From the NCBI GenBank assembly GCA_947165025.1, contig CAMUYQ010000001.1:62001-126000 (forward strand): DNA of 64,000 bases. Reading direction: 5' to 3'. The position numbers and the translations under genes were made by a program. Numbering within the stretch: the stretch's first letter is position 1; every line of letters starts with the position of its first letter. This document shows positions 1 to 7,949 of the stretch, in pieces. The notes under the pieces were generated by a model. It was given only the letters and a program-made list of their open reading frames with translations, searched no databases and was not told the DNA's origin. The DNA is from an uncultured Lachnospiraceae bacterium. GTDB taxonomy: Bacteria; Bacillota; Clostridia; Lachnospirales; Lachnospiraceae.

Positions 1-572
1 GCCATGAAGAATCCTGAAAAGATCCCGGGCATAAGATCCGGAAGCATTACCTTCCAAAACGCATAACGTATGCCGGCACCAAGATCGCGGGCCGCTTCGA
101 ACTGATGCATGTCCATCGCATCGAGCCTCGGCAAAATACATAAAATAACATATGGCATGTTAAATGTCACGTGTGCGACAAGCACGCTCATGAAACCGAG
201 AGGAAGGAATCTTACGAACCAGAGCATAAGTGCTATACCCGTAACTATGTCGGCATTTACGAGAGGAATGTTAGTAAAGAAAAGCATTATCTGTATATTT
301 CTCTTCCTCATCGCAGTAATACCGAGAGCCGCAGCCAGTCCTATGACTGTCGCAATACCTGCGGAAAGGACAGCAAGGATTATCGTTGTATAAAACGCAT
401 TCATATATGAACTGCTCGAAAACAGGGCGGAATACCATTTAAGTGTAAAGCCACCCCATACGACACGTGATCGTGAGTTGTTGAAACTGAGCACGATGAG
501 AACTATTATCGGCGCATACATGAACAGGATCACAAGACCAATATAGATTTTTCGAAGAGTCTTACCGATCAT
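1..572 (-). CDS. potC: Spermidine/putrescine-type ABC transporter permease PotC, 3' end beyond the window
   Basis: Inner-membrane permease of a polyamine-type ABC importer, the second of two permeases. The minus-strand reading frame starts [12 protein letters not shown] and stays open to the left edge, so about 190 residues are visible and the C-terminus is missing. A hydrophobic first segment is followed by further membrane segments. The EAARDLGAG stretch is the cytoplasmic coupling (EAA) loop that contacts the ATPase. The ATG overlaps the potB stop codon as ATGA, indicating translational coupling in a potA-potB-potC operon. The binding protein PotD would be expected beyond the left edge. 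Family assignment is good. The exact substrate (spermidine, putrescine or another cation) cannot be told from the permease. Confidence 0.85.
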   Translation of the reverse strand, partial: MIGKTLRKIYIGLVILFMYAPIIVLIVLSFNNSRSRVVWGGFTLKWYSALFSSSSYMNAFYTTIILAVLSAGIATVIGLAAALGITAMRKRNIQIMLFFTNIPLVNADIVTGIALMLWFVRFLPLGFMSVLVAHVTFNMPYVILCILPRLDAMDMHQFEAARDLGAGIRYAFWKVMLPDLMPGIFSGFFM

Positions 573-1390
573 AATACAAATCCTTTATTTGTATCTTCGT
601 GCCTGCCGAACAGAAGAGTGGTCAGAAGCACGAATATCATGAGCGTTACCGACAGTCCCGATCCGAGATGCTGGTTCATGGTAACGGAGAATTCCTGTTC
701 GATTATGTTTCCGAGAAGCTGTATCTTGCCGCCGCCGAGAATGTTTGCGATAACGAATTCGGTCATTGACGGAACGAACACCATGGTTATCCCGCTACCG
801 ATACCAGAAAGCGAGAGCGGTATTATTATCCTGCGAAGCACGGTCAGACGGTTTGCGCCAAGATCCCTGGATGCTTCGATGATGTCATCGGGGATCGCGA
901 GAATGCAGTTGAGCACCGGCAGCATCATGTACGGAAGATAGTCGTATACCATACCGAATACTATCGCATACGGTGTGTTTATGATGTTGATCGGTGACAG
1001 ACCTGCCATCGTCAGAAAATGGTTGATGATGCCGTTCTTTGACAGCAGCATCTGAACCGCAAGGATCCTTAATATAAAGTTCATCCACATCGGAAGGATA
1101 AGTATGAACATCAGTATCTTTTTGTTCTTTATCTTTGATGATTTGAGAATGAGTGCAACGGGATATGATATCAGTATGCACATGACTGTACTTATGAATG
1201 CGAGAAGAAGAGACAGAATGAGTGATTTTCTGTTCACGGGGTCGAAGATAGCAAGAAGGTTATCAAAAGTAAACCCGCCGGCAGGACTTGTGACTGCCTT
1301 TGCGAGCACGAACATGAGCGGGATGAGAGTGAACCCTACGATCCATACCGCATATGGTATTGCAAGAACGCGAACCTTCTTACTCTTCAA
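569..1390 (-). CDS. potB: Spermidine/putrescine-type ABC transporter permease PotB
   Basis: First permease of the polyamine-type ABC importer, 273 residues, the usual family length, with about six hydrophobic segments. The motif [20 protein letters not shown] (about residues 173-192) is the EAA coupling loop facing the ATPase. The start is TTG at 1390, preceded by a gaggag ribosome site seven bases away and lying inside the last codons of potA, so the two genes overlap by 11 bases and are probably translationally coupled. The stop overlaps the potC start. The residue pattern after the first membrane segment matches PotB rather than a sugar permease. The substrate is inferred from the family only. 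Confidence 0.88.
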   Translation of the reverse strand: MKSKKVRVLAIPYAVWIVGFTLIPLMFVLAKAVTSPAGGFTFDNLLAIFDPVNRKSLILSLLLAFISTVMCILISYPVALILKSSKIKNKKILMFILILPMWMNFILRILAVQMLLSKNGIINHFLTMAGLSPINIINTPYAIVFGMVYDYLPYMMLPVLNCILAIPDDIIEASRDLGANRLTVLRRIIIPLSLSGIGSGITMVFVPSMTEFVIANILGGGKIQLLGNIIEQEFSVTMNQHLGSGLSVTLMIFVLLTTLLFGRHEDTNKGFVL

Positions 1391-2453
1391 TGAGCTTCTC
1401 CTCGTCCTCTGACTGAGGTTTGTGCATTATCTGGAAATTGTCGGGAATGATACTGATGCCGACACGTTTACCTACAGGGAAATGCTGTGTTGTCTGTGCC
1501 ATGAACGTTATACCGATGATGCTCTCAACCTGGATCTCCCAGTGAACACCTTTGAATATGATCGATGTCACGGTACCTTCGGTCTGTCCGCCTTCAGGTT
1601 CACCCAGTTCAACATCTTCGGGACGTATCACAACGTCAACTGGCTCGTTCTTTTCAAAGCCTGTATCAACACATGCAAACTTCTGACCGCCGATCTCAAC
1701 GAGACGGTCCTCAAGCATTACGCCGTCTATGATGTTGCTTTCTCCGATAAAATCAGCTACAAAAGCATTTTCCGGTTCATTGTAGATGCATTCGGGAGTA
1801 CCGATCTGCTGTATGTACCCCTGGTTCATTACAACGATCGTATCGGACATCGTAAGTGCTTCTTCCTGATCGTGTGTTACATATATGAAAGTTATACCGA
1901 GCTCGTTCTTGAGACGTATGAGCTCATACTGCATTTCCTGCCTGAGCTTCAGATCGAGCGCACCGAGAGGCTCGTCAAGAAGAAGGACCTTAGGCTCGTT
2001 AACAATGGCGCGTGCTATCGCGATACGCTGCTGCTGGCCGCCCGATAATGAATCGGGCATCCTGTTCTCAAATCCCGGAAGATTCACGAGATCGAGAGCG
2101 TATTTTATCTTATCTTTAATATAAGCGTCTGATTTCTTTTTGATGCGGAGACCGAATGCGATATTCTCGGCAATTGTCATGTGTGTGAACAATGCGTATT
2201 TCTGAAATACCGTATTTACCTGTCTGTGATTGGGGGGCAGCATCGTTATATCCATTCCGTCAAAGAAAACGGATCCGATATCGGGCTTTTCAAACCCGCC
2301 TATGATACGCAGAAGAGTTGTTTTGCCGCAGCCCGAAGGACCGAGCAGAGTCACGAATTCATTTTCCCTTATATAAAGGTCCAGTTCGTCAAGCACGAGC
2401 GTGTTGTCAAAAGACTTTGAAATATGATTCAGTTCAATAAGCTTCTTGCTCAA
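1380..2453 (-). CDS. potA: Spermidine/putrescine-type ABC transporter ATP-binding protein PotA
   Basis: Cytoplasmic ATPase driving the polyamine-type importer. Seen in order: Walker [10 protein letters not shown] near residue 40, a Q-loop, ABC signature LSGGQQQR near 137, Walker B and D-loop [11 protein letters not shown] near 160, switch His in YVTHDQEEA, then a C-terminal TOBE-like domain (about residues 240-345). The longest frame begins at an ATG at 2480, but the better start is TTG at 2453: a perfect GGAGGT lies seven bases upstream and the protein then begins [15 protein letters not shown], giving 357 residues. It is the first gene of a leftward potA-potB-potC operon, overlapping potB by 11 bases. 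potB also uses TTG. Confidence 0.9.
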   Translation of the reverse strand: MSKKLIELNHISKSFDNTLVLDELDLYIRENEFVTLLGPSGCGKTTLLRIIGGFEKPDIGSVFFDGMDITMLPPNHRQVNTVFQKYALFTHMTIAENIAFGLRIKKKSDAYIKDKIKYALDLVNLPGFENRMPDSLSGGQQQRIAIARAIVNEPKVLLLDEPLGALDLKLRQEMQYELIRLKNELGITFIYVTHDQEEALTMSDTIVVMNQGYIQQIGTPECIYNEPENAFVADFIGESNIIDGVMLEDRLVEIGGQKFACVDTGFEKNEPVDVVIRPEDVELGEPEGGQTEGTVTSIIFKGVHWEIQVESIIGITFMAQTTQHFPVGKRVGISIIPDNFQIMHKPQSEDEEKLIEE

Positions 2454-2474
2454 CCATTTAACCTCCGGCAGGTG

Positions 2475-2494
2475 GATCACGGCTTTACGTGATC
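2475..2494. repeat. Inverted repeat in the potA leader
   Basis: Seven-base arms GATCACG (2475-2481) and CGTGATC (2488-2494) separated by six bases. They lie between the putative potA promoter and its ribosome-binding site on the minus-strand transcript. It could be a protein operator or a small leader hairpin. No T-tract follows, so it is not a terminator. No function is assigned. Confidence 0.5.
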
Positions 2495-2528
2495 ACTGAA
2501 TTATGTAGGATTTGTAACAATCCAGCAA

Positions 2529-2556
2529 ATTATACATTAATCCCCGGTAAAGATAA
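2529..2556 (-). promoter_or_regulatory. Candidate promoter for potABC
   Basis: Reading leftward, a consensus TATAAT occupies 2534-2529, with TTATCT at 2556-2551 as a weak -35 at 16-base spacing. The predicted transcript starts about 70 bases before the potA TTG start. The -10 is perfect but the -35 is poor, so confidence is limited. Confidence 0.38.
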
Positions 2557-2578
2557 AGTACTATTTTTATGGAACAGG

Positions 2579-2622
2579 GGGGACGGTTCTGCGATACGGT
2601 ACCGTATCACAGAACCGTCCCC
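2579..2622. repeat. 44-bp near-perfect palindrome, REP-like, with GGGGACGGTTCTG ends
   Basis: Two 22-base arms meet at a central GGTACC (2598-2603). The left arm starts GGGGACGGTTCTGCGATACG and the right arm is its reverse complement apart from one pair (a C opposite A). It would fold into a very stable hairpin in either strand. It lies between the divergent potA and lactonase promoters. GGGGAC-footed palindromes of this type are, from general knowledge, reminiscent of REP-like elements mobilised by REP-associated tyrosine transposases. No such transposase is in this window. It may also act as a bidirectional transcription block. Confidence 0.75.
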
Positions 2623-2636
2623 ACAACATCTTGTAG

Positions 2637-2665
2637 TTGACAATACAGCCCAACAGTCCGACAAT
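2637..2665 (+). promoter_or_regulatory. Promoter for the lactonase-vanY-tgt genes
   Basis: A perfect -35 TTGACA (2637-2642) is followed after 17 bases by GACAAT (2660-2665). The expected transcript start is near 2672, giving a leader of about 36 bases before the ATG at 2708. This supports the internal start chosen for the lactonase gene over the longer open frame, which would begin upstream of the promoter. Confidence 0.55.
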
Positions 2666-2707
2666 AACCATGTATGCGGTTTTATCCGTATCAGCGAGAG
2701 GTCGGAA

Positions 2708-3784
2708 ATGGCAGAGAGCGCAAAAGAAAAAGAAAAAATCGACAAGTACGTCGCATACGTTTCAACTTACACGCGCAATGCGAAGTTAGGTATTCATATT
2801 TATGATGTGGATAACAAAAAGGGAAGGTTTACGGAAAAAGACAAAGTCGAGATAACCAATTCCTCCTATATTTCATTGTCACATAACGGAAAATACCTTT
2901 ATGCCATTACTGATTTCGGCGTTGAGAGCTTCAAGATCAAAGCTGACGGAAAGCTGACAAAGCTCGGTACGGCATCGATCAACGGAATGCGCGGATGCTA
3001 CCTATCCACCGATTATGAGGACAAGTACCTGTTTGTTGCAGGCTATCATGACGCAAAGGTCACGGTTCTCAAGATCAACGATGACGGTGCTGTCGGCGAC
3101 ATTACCGACGAGGTATTCTCCGCGGGTCTCGGAAGCATTGTAGAGCGTTCATTCCTTCCGCATGTTACGTGCGCCAAGATGACGAGGGACAACAAGTACC
3201 TGTGTGTATGCGATATCGGTATGGACCAGGTCAAGGTATTTGAGTTTGAATCAAAGACCGGAAAGCTTAAGTTCAAGGACATGATCCACTGCGATCAGGA
3301 CAGCGGGCCCAGATACATCAAGTTTCACAAGAACGGAAAGTTTGCGTATGTCTCGCACGAGATGGCGAACAAGATAGACATTTATTCTTATACGAATGAA
3401 AAGGGGATCCCCGATTTTGAAAAGATCGGATCCGTTTCAACGATAAACGAGGACTACAAAACGACAGGAAGTATTTCGTGTGCGATGAAGTTCTCGCTCG
3501 ATCACAAGCTCCTTATGTGTTCTGTTGCGGGAAACAACAGCGTCACGGTATTCTCGGTCGATGAGAAGACGGGCCTTCTTGATAAGAGGTTCAATCTTCC
3601 CGTATCCGGAGACTATCCGAAGGACGTTGCGTTCTTCCCTGATTCAAAGCATATCGTGAGCCTTAATCACGAATCGAACACTATGAGCTTCTTTAACCTT
3701 AATCTTAAAGATAACATCATTGTGCTTAACGGACCGTTCATAAAGGTTCCGAGCGGTAACTGCATTATCACCAAGAAGTTATGA
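2708..3784 (+). CDS. Lactonase family beta-propeller protein (6-phosphogluconolactonase-like)
   Basis: A predicted seven-bladed beta-propeller of the YkgB/Pgl lactonase family, 358 residues, a normal length. Typical blade sequences include SYISLSHNGKYLYAITDFG near residue 56, RYIKFHKNGKFAYVSHEMAN near 200 and YPKDVAFFPDSKHIVSLNHE near 307. The family hydrolyses 6-phosphogluconolactone or related lactones in the cytoplasm; no signal peptide is seen. The open frame extends back to 2489, but that part runs through the promoter and the palindrome. ATG 2708 is therefore chosen, with GAGAGG six bases upstream. The stop overlaps the next gene as ATGA. The substrate is not certain, because many family members are uncharacterised. 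Confidence 0.8.
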   Translation: MAESAKEKEKIDKYVAYVSTYTRNAKLGIHIYDVDNKKGRFTEKDKVEITNSSYISLSHNGKYLYAITDFGVESFKIKADGKLTKLGTASINGMRGCYLSTDYEDKYLFVAGYHDAKVTVLKINDDGAVGDITDEVFSAGLGSIVERSFLPHVTCAKMTRDNKYLCVCDIGMDQVKVFEFESKTGKLKFKDMIHCDQDSGPRYIKFHKNGKFAYVSHEMANKIDIYSYTNEKGIPDFEKIGSVSTINEDYKTTGSISCAMKFSLDHKLLMCSVAGNNSVTVFSVDEKTGLLDKRFNLPVSGDYPKDVAFFPDSKHIVSLNHESNTMSFFNLNLKDNIIVLNGPFIKVPSGNCIITKKL

Positions 3785-4719
3785 GACCAATTACTTACTA
3801 CGTCGACAAGTGCATAACGGCTGTTTATATGGCTTCCCTCCTGGGAGGCGTTTTGGCGTGTCTGTCTCACGATGCGAATGCTGCCGATAACATGAAGTCT
3901 GTTAATATCAGATACGTTGCATCGGTGAATGCCGACTACATGACAGCGGATGATTTTCTCTTTGATAATGAAAAGGCTGCAGACAAGGAAGATATTCACG
4001 AGTACCTCGATAAGCTCAAAAAGAACGGTATCTCAAACGGAAACGAGCCTGATGAGGAAGACGTATATACAGACGAGGCTCCGGTAGAGACTGAGGAGAC
4101 AGAAGAGGAACCAAAGGAAGAAGAGCAAAAATCAGATGCTCCGATCTTCGATCCCGATGACTGGCGTCTCATGCTTGTAAATAAGCAGAATCCTGTTCCC
4201 GAAGGATTTAACGTTAAGCTTTCAAACATCAACGCCTCGATGTCGGCAGATACAAGGATAATCAACGACATTTACGAGATGATGGATGCGGCTTCCGATG
4301 ACGGAGTTGATCTGATGATATGCAGTGCCTACAGATCATACGACAGACAGGAGAGGCTCTTTAACAACAAGATCAACAAGCTTATGGGCGAGGGCATGAC
4401 TTATCTTGAGGCGTACAAGATCGGCTCTATGAACGTTACCGTGCCCGGAACGAGTGAGCATCATATCGGGCTTGCGCTTGATATACTGACCGGAAGTTAT
4501 ACCGCGATGGATGACGGATTCGGCCAGACGAAGGCAGGACAGTGGCTTGCTGAAAACGCACCTGATTACGGATTCATATTAAGATACCCGAAGGGTAAGG
4601 AAGAGATAACCGGCATTGTTTACGAGCCGTGGCATTTCAGATATGTGGGACGCGACTACGCGAAGGATATAACGGAGCGTGGCGTCTGTCTTGAAGAATA
4701 TTTAAAGGGCGATCTGTGA
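3781..4719 (+). CDS. M15 family D-alanyl-D-alanine carboxypeptidase (VanY-like), secreted or anchored
   Basis: Zinc-dependent peptidase trimming the terminal D-Ala from peptidoglycan stem peptides outside the cell. An N-terminal hydrophobic stretch (about residues 12-35) looks like a signal or anchor. A Glu-rich linker follows (about residues 75-120). The catalytic domain (about 145-312) carries CSAYRSYDRQ, the zinc motif GTSEHHIGLALD (SxHxxGxAxD) and the second zinc/catalytic motif YEPWHFRYVG (ExWH). All metal and catalytic residues are present. ATGA overlap with the lactonase and TGATG overlap with tgt indicate one transcript. The role is wall remodelling; glycopeptide resistance is not implied, since no van genes are nearby. 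Confidence 0.88.
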   Translation: MRPITYYVDKCITAVYMASLLGGVLACLSHDANAADNMKSVNIRYVASVNADYMTADDFLFDNEKAADKEDIHEYLDKLKKNGISNGNEPDEEDVYTDEAPVETEETEEEPKEEEQKSDAPIFDPDDWRLMLVNKQNPVPEGFNVKLSNINASMSADTRIINDIYEMMDAASDDGVDLMICSAYRSYDRQERLFNNKINKLMGEGMTYLEAYKIGSMNVTVPGTSEHHIGLALDILTGSYTAMDDGFGQTKAGQWLAENAPDYGFILRYPKGKEEITGIVYEPWHFRYVGRDYAKDITERGVCLEEYLKGDL

Positions 4720-5849
4720 TGTACAGGATACTTGCTACTGAAGGACGCGCCAAGCGAGCGGAGTTTACTACGGTTCACGGGACCGTGCAGACTCCTCTTT
4801 TTATGAATGTGGGAACCGTTGCGGCGATTAAAGGCGGGGTATCGACAGAGGATCTTAAAGAGCTCGGATGCCAGATACAGCTGTCGAACACGTACCATCT
4901 TCATGTTCGTCCCGGTGACGAGGTCGTCAAAAAGCTCGGCGGACTTCATAAGTTCATGGCCTGGGACAGGCCGATACTTACCGATTCGGGCGGATTCCAG
5001 GTATTTTCCCTGGCTTCCCTCAGGCGCATAAAGGAAGAAGGCGTCTACTTTAATTCACACGTCGACGGGCGCAAGATATTCATGGGCCCCGAGCAGTCGA
5101 TGCAGATACAGTCAAACCTTGCAAGCACGATCGCGATGGCATTTGACGAGTGTCCGTCGTCTCTTGCGGAGCGCTCTTATGTGCAGGCATCGGTGGACCG
5201 CACATCACGCTGGCTTGAACGTTGCAAAGCGGAACTTGAACGTCTTAATTCGCTTGACGATACGATAAATAAAGAGCAGATGCTTTTTGGCATCAACCAG
5301 GGCGCGATATTTCCCGACATCAGGATCGAGCACGCGAAACGTATTTCGGAGCTTGATCTTCCGGGATACTCTATAGGCGGACTTGCGGTCGGAGAGCCGA
5401 ACGAAGTCATGTATGACATTCTCGATCATGTCGTGCCTTATCTTCCGAAGGACAAACCGACATACCTTATGGGAGTCGGAACACCGAAGGATATTCTCGA
5501 GGGCGTGGAGCGCGGAGTAGATTTCTTCGACTGTGTTTACCCGTCAAGAAACGGCCGTCACGGACATCTTTACACGAACCGCGGAACCGTAAGGCTGCTC
5601 AACGCACAGTACGAGCTTGACGACAGTCCGATCGAGGAAGACTGCAACTGCCCGGCATGCCGTCACTATTCGAAGGCATATATCAGGCATCTTCTCAAGG
5701 CAAAAGAGATGCTCGGAATGCGCCTGTGCGTCATGCACAACCTGTATTTCTACAATAAGATGATGGAAGAGATCAGGAATGCTCTTGATAACGGAACTTT
5801 TGCCGCATACAAGAAGCAGAAGCTTGAAAATGTTTCCTATAACCGGTAA
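4719..5849 (+). CDS. tgt: Queuine/preQ1 tRNA-ribosyltransferase
   Basis: Exchanges the guanine at the wobble position of GUN-anticodon tRNAs for preQ1, a step of queuosine synthesis. About 376 residues, the usual length. DSGGFQVFSL (about residue 87) is the substrate-binding region, VDFFDCVYPSRNGRHG (about 267) carries the catalytic Asp, and CNCPACRHYSKAYIRHL with a later LCVMHN gives the zinc site (C-x-C-x2-C ... H). ATG 4719 overlaps the vanY stop as TGATG; an in-frame GTG three bases earlier is the alternative. queA is not adjacent. In many Firmicutes tgt is followed directly by yajC, but here yajC lies 3.5 kb downstream. Confidence 0.95.
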   Translation: MYRILATEGRAKRAEFTTVHGTVQTPLFMNVGTVAAIKGGVSTEDLKELGCQIQLSNTYHLHVRPGDEVVKKLGGLHKFMAWDRPILTDSGGFQVFSLASLRRIKEEGVYFNSHVDGRKIFMGPEQSMQIQSNLASTIAMAFDECPSSLAERSYVQASVDRTSRWLERCKAELERLNSLDDTINKEQMLFGINQGAIFPDIRIEHAKRISELDLPGYSIGGLAVGEPNEVMYDILDHVVPYLPKDKPTYLMGVGTPKDILEGVERGVDFFDCVYPSRNGRHGHLYTNRGTVRLLNAQYELDDSPIEEDCNCPACRHYSKAYIRHLLKAKEMLGMRLCVMHNLYFYNKMMEEIRNALDNGTFAAYKKQKLENVSYNR

Positions 5850-5876
5850 CAGAAAAGTGTTAAGATCATTTAAGCC

Positions 5877-7901
5877 ATGAACGAAGAAAACCGTGAACAA
5901 AAAAGCAAAAAGAAGATAATAATACTTATCGCCGCCATTGTACTCATTCTCGTGGCGGCTCTTCTCGTACTCTATTTCAGATCAAAGATAAGCGCGACAA
6001 CGATGCGCATACTTCGTATTGAAGGTGAGGTAACGCTCGAGGATGAAGGAAAGCCCAAGACGATAACAAACAACCTTCGTCTTAACAGCGGAAATGCCCT
6101 TTCAACTGCGATAAAAAGTCTTGTTTCGATAGGACTTGATGATACAAAGATAGTAACTCTTGATGAAAAGAGCCGTGCCGAATTCTACCAGAGCGGCAGA
6201 AAGCTCAATCTCGATCTGACGGCGGGAAGTCTCTTCTTCGAAGTCAGCAAATCCCTTGAATCAGATGAATCATTCGATATAAGTACGAGCACGATGGTCG
6301 TCGGTATCCGCGGAACATCGGGCTGGGTATCCGTTGAAGGTGAGCACGAAAGCCTGATCATTTCCGACGGTGTCGTTCATGTTGTCGGTAAGAACCCGGT
6401 AACAGGTGAGGTCAAGGAGATCGATGTAAAGGCCGGACAGCGTATCACAGTTTATCTTTATAACGACAGAACAGTTGACAGTATAGAGTTCTTCCTTGAG
6501 GAAGTAACGGAGCGTGATCTTCCCGAATTCATGCTTGACCGCCTTCGCGAAAATCGTGAGCTCCTCGATAAAGTCTGCAGCGAGACCGGATGGGACAAGC
6601 CGTGGATACTGGGGCATAAAGAAAGCGATATGCCCGAGGTTATAGTCGAGGACGATACTCATAAGAATGACAATGACAAAACTCCGGATACGGGTTCTGA
6701 TATAGATGATCTTACAGATGAGATCCCTGAAGATACTGAGGAAGAGCCAACAAAGGGTGCTTCCGATAAAGACCGTGCCGAAGCGCGCGCAAGGGTCGTA
6801 TTTATCGATCCCGAAACAGGTATTCGTGCACTTGATGACGGAACACTGTTCGATCCTGCATTCTACGCTGAGGATAACCCGGATGTTGTGGATGAATACG
6901 GAACAGATCCTGACTCCCTCCTGTCACACTGGTTAAAGCACGGTAAAAAAGAAGGAAGACCGCCTATCAGACCTATTAAGCCTACACCTACGATCATCCC
7001 GCAGTGGGTTGAAGAGCCGGCGCCGGCGGAAGAAGAGCATCACAGCAACCAGAGCAGTCAGAATGCCCAAAAGTCGAGTACAAATTCCACAAATGGTACT
7101 GTAAGCATAAATCCGAGTAATAACAATCAGGGTACAGTGTCGTTCGGATCCGGTGCCGGGGCAACTGCAAACTATACCGCATCCAATATTCCGGGCCAAC
7201 GCGGCACATGGAACCTGAATGTAAACTCGCCTGATAAAGGAAATAATACAACGGTCACTCTTCCTACTTCATTTAAGGCGTATGATCGTTCGACAAATAC
7301 AGATTATGATTACGGAATAAGTATTGGTCCTAATGATTCGAATATATCTTTGGATTTTAACAATACTGCGATGCAAAATGTAAAAAAACTTGATCTGAGT
7401 GCGGCTACCAGTGTGACCGGCGGTAATGTATACGGCAGAGATATGGTTGGATTTATGAATCAAACTAATAATTCCCAGCTCGAAGAATTGGTCGGCCCCG
7501 CCTCGACACTTAAAAGAAATCAGAATAATCCCAGTGAATATACTGCAGTCGTTAAAGCCGGAGATACTGCATCGTCATATAAACAGAGCCTGAATGACGG
7601 ACATGATTATATAAATAATATGCCGGGTAACGGAATTACAAGTACAACATATCCTGCAGACAGTAATTCAACTCAGGGACTTAGTGTTACCACTGAAACG
7701 GGTGCCAATAATAATACTTACAGTAAAACGGTTCTAAAAGATAATAACAATAACGATAAAACATATTATGATATTCAGGTCGATGGTCCGATAAACTGGA
7801 GTCAGTCTTCATACAAGGTATATGGAAATACACAACAGGGAGACAACAGTACCAGGACTGAGATCGGAACGGTTACAAACGCCGGATTTACACCCAAATA
7901 A
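5877..7901 (+). CDS. Membrane-anchored FecR-domain protein with NPD..EGR motif and long extracellular tail
   Basis: 674 residues. A Lys-rich N-terminus and one membrane segment (about residues 18-35) are followed by a FecR-like domain (about 40-200; note STSTMVVGIRGTSGWV near 137). An acidic linker follows. Near residues 324-361 lies a motif FDPAFYAEDNPDVVDEYG...HWLKHGKKEGR, which resembles a short repeat seen singly or in tandem in secreted clostridial proteins. The C-terminal half is rich in Asn, Thr and Ser and looks extracellular. Classical FecR proteins regulate ECF sigma factors, but no sigma gene is nearby, so a sensory or surface role is more likely. The function is unknown. It starts 27 bases after tgt. 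Confidence 0.7.
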   Translation: MNEENREQKSKKKIIILIAAIVLILVAALLVLYFRSKISATTMRILRIEGEVTLEDEGKPKTITNNLRLNSGNALSTAIKSLVSIGLDDTKIVTLDEKSRAEFYQSGRKLNLDLTAGSLFFEVSKSLESDESFDISTSTMVVGIRGTSGWVSVEGEHESLIISDGVVHVVGKNPVTGEVKEIDVKAGQRITVYLYNDRTVDSIEFFLEEVTERDLPEFMLDRLRENRELLDKVCSETGWDKPWILGHKESDMPEVIVEDDTHKNDNDKTPDTGSDIDDLTDEIPEDTEEEPTKGASDKDRAEARARVVFIDPETGIRALDDGTLFDPAFYAEDNPDVVDEYGTDPDSLLSHWLKHGKKEGRPPIRPIKPTPTIIPQWVEEPAPAEEEHHSNQSSQNAQKSSTNSTNGTVSINPSNNNQGTVSFGSGAGATANYTASNIPGQRGTWNLNVNSPDKGNNTTVTLPTSFKAYDRSTNTDYDYGISIGPNDSNISLDFNNTAMQNVKKLDLSAATSVTGGNVYGRDMVGFMNQTNNSQLEELVGPASTLKRNQNNPSEYTAVVKAGDTASSYKQSLNDGHDYINNMPGNGITSTTYPADSNSTQGLSVTTETGANNNTYSKTVLKDNNNNDKTYYDIQVDGPINWSQSSYKVYGNTQQGDNSTRTEIGTVTNAGFTPK

Positions 7902-7949
7902 AGCTTCATAAATCATAAACTGACAGAGGGTTTATACAATCTGAATCGT

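Noticed and set aside
2454-2480. ATG start of potA at 2480
   Set aside because: The TTG at 2453 has a perfect GGAGGT at correct spacing, and the extra nine residues are not family-like.
2489-2707. Upstream extension of the lactonase open frame
   Set aside because: It runs through the REP-like palindrome and the TTGACA promoter. The internal ATG at 2708 has a ribosome site and a family-like length.
3781-4719. Vancomycin resistance determinant
   Set aside because: The gene is VanY-like, but no vanH, vanA/B, vanX or two-component genes are nearby. Such carboxypeptidases are ordinary wall enzymes in this group.
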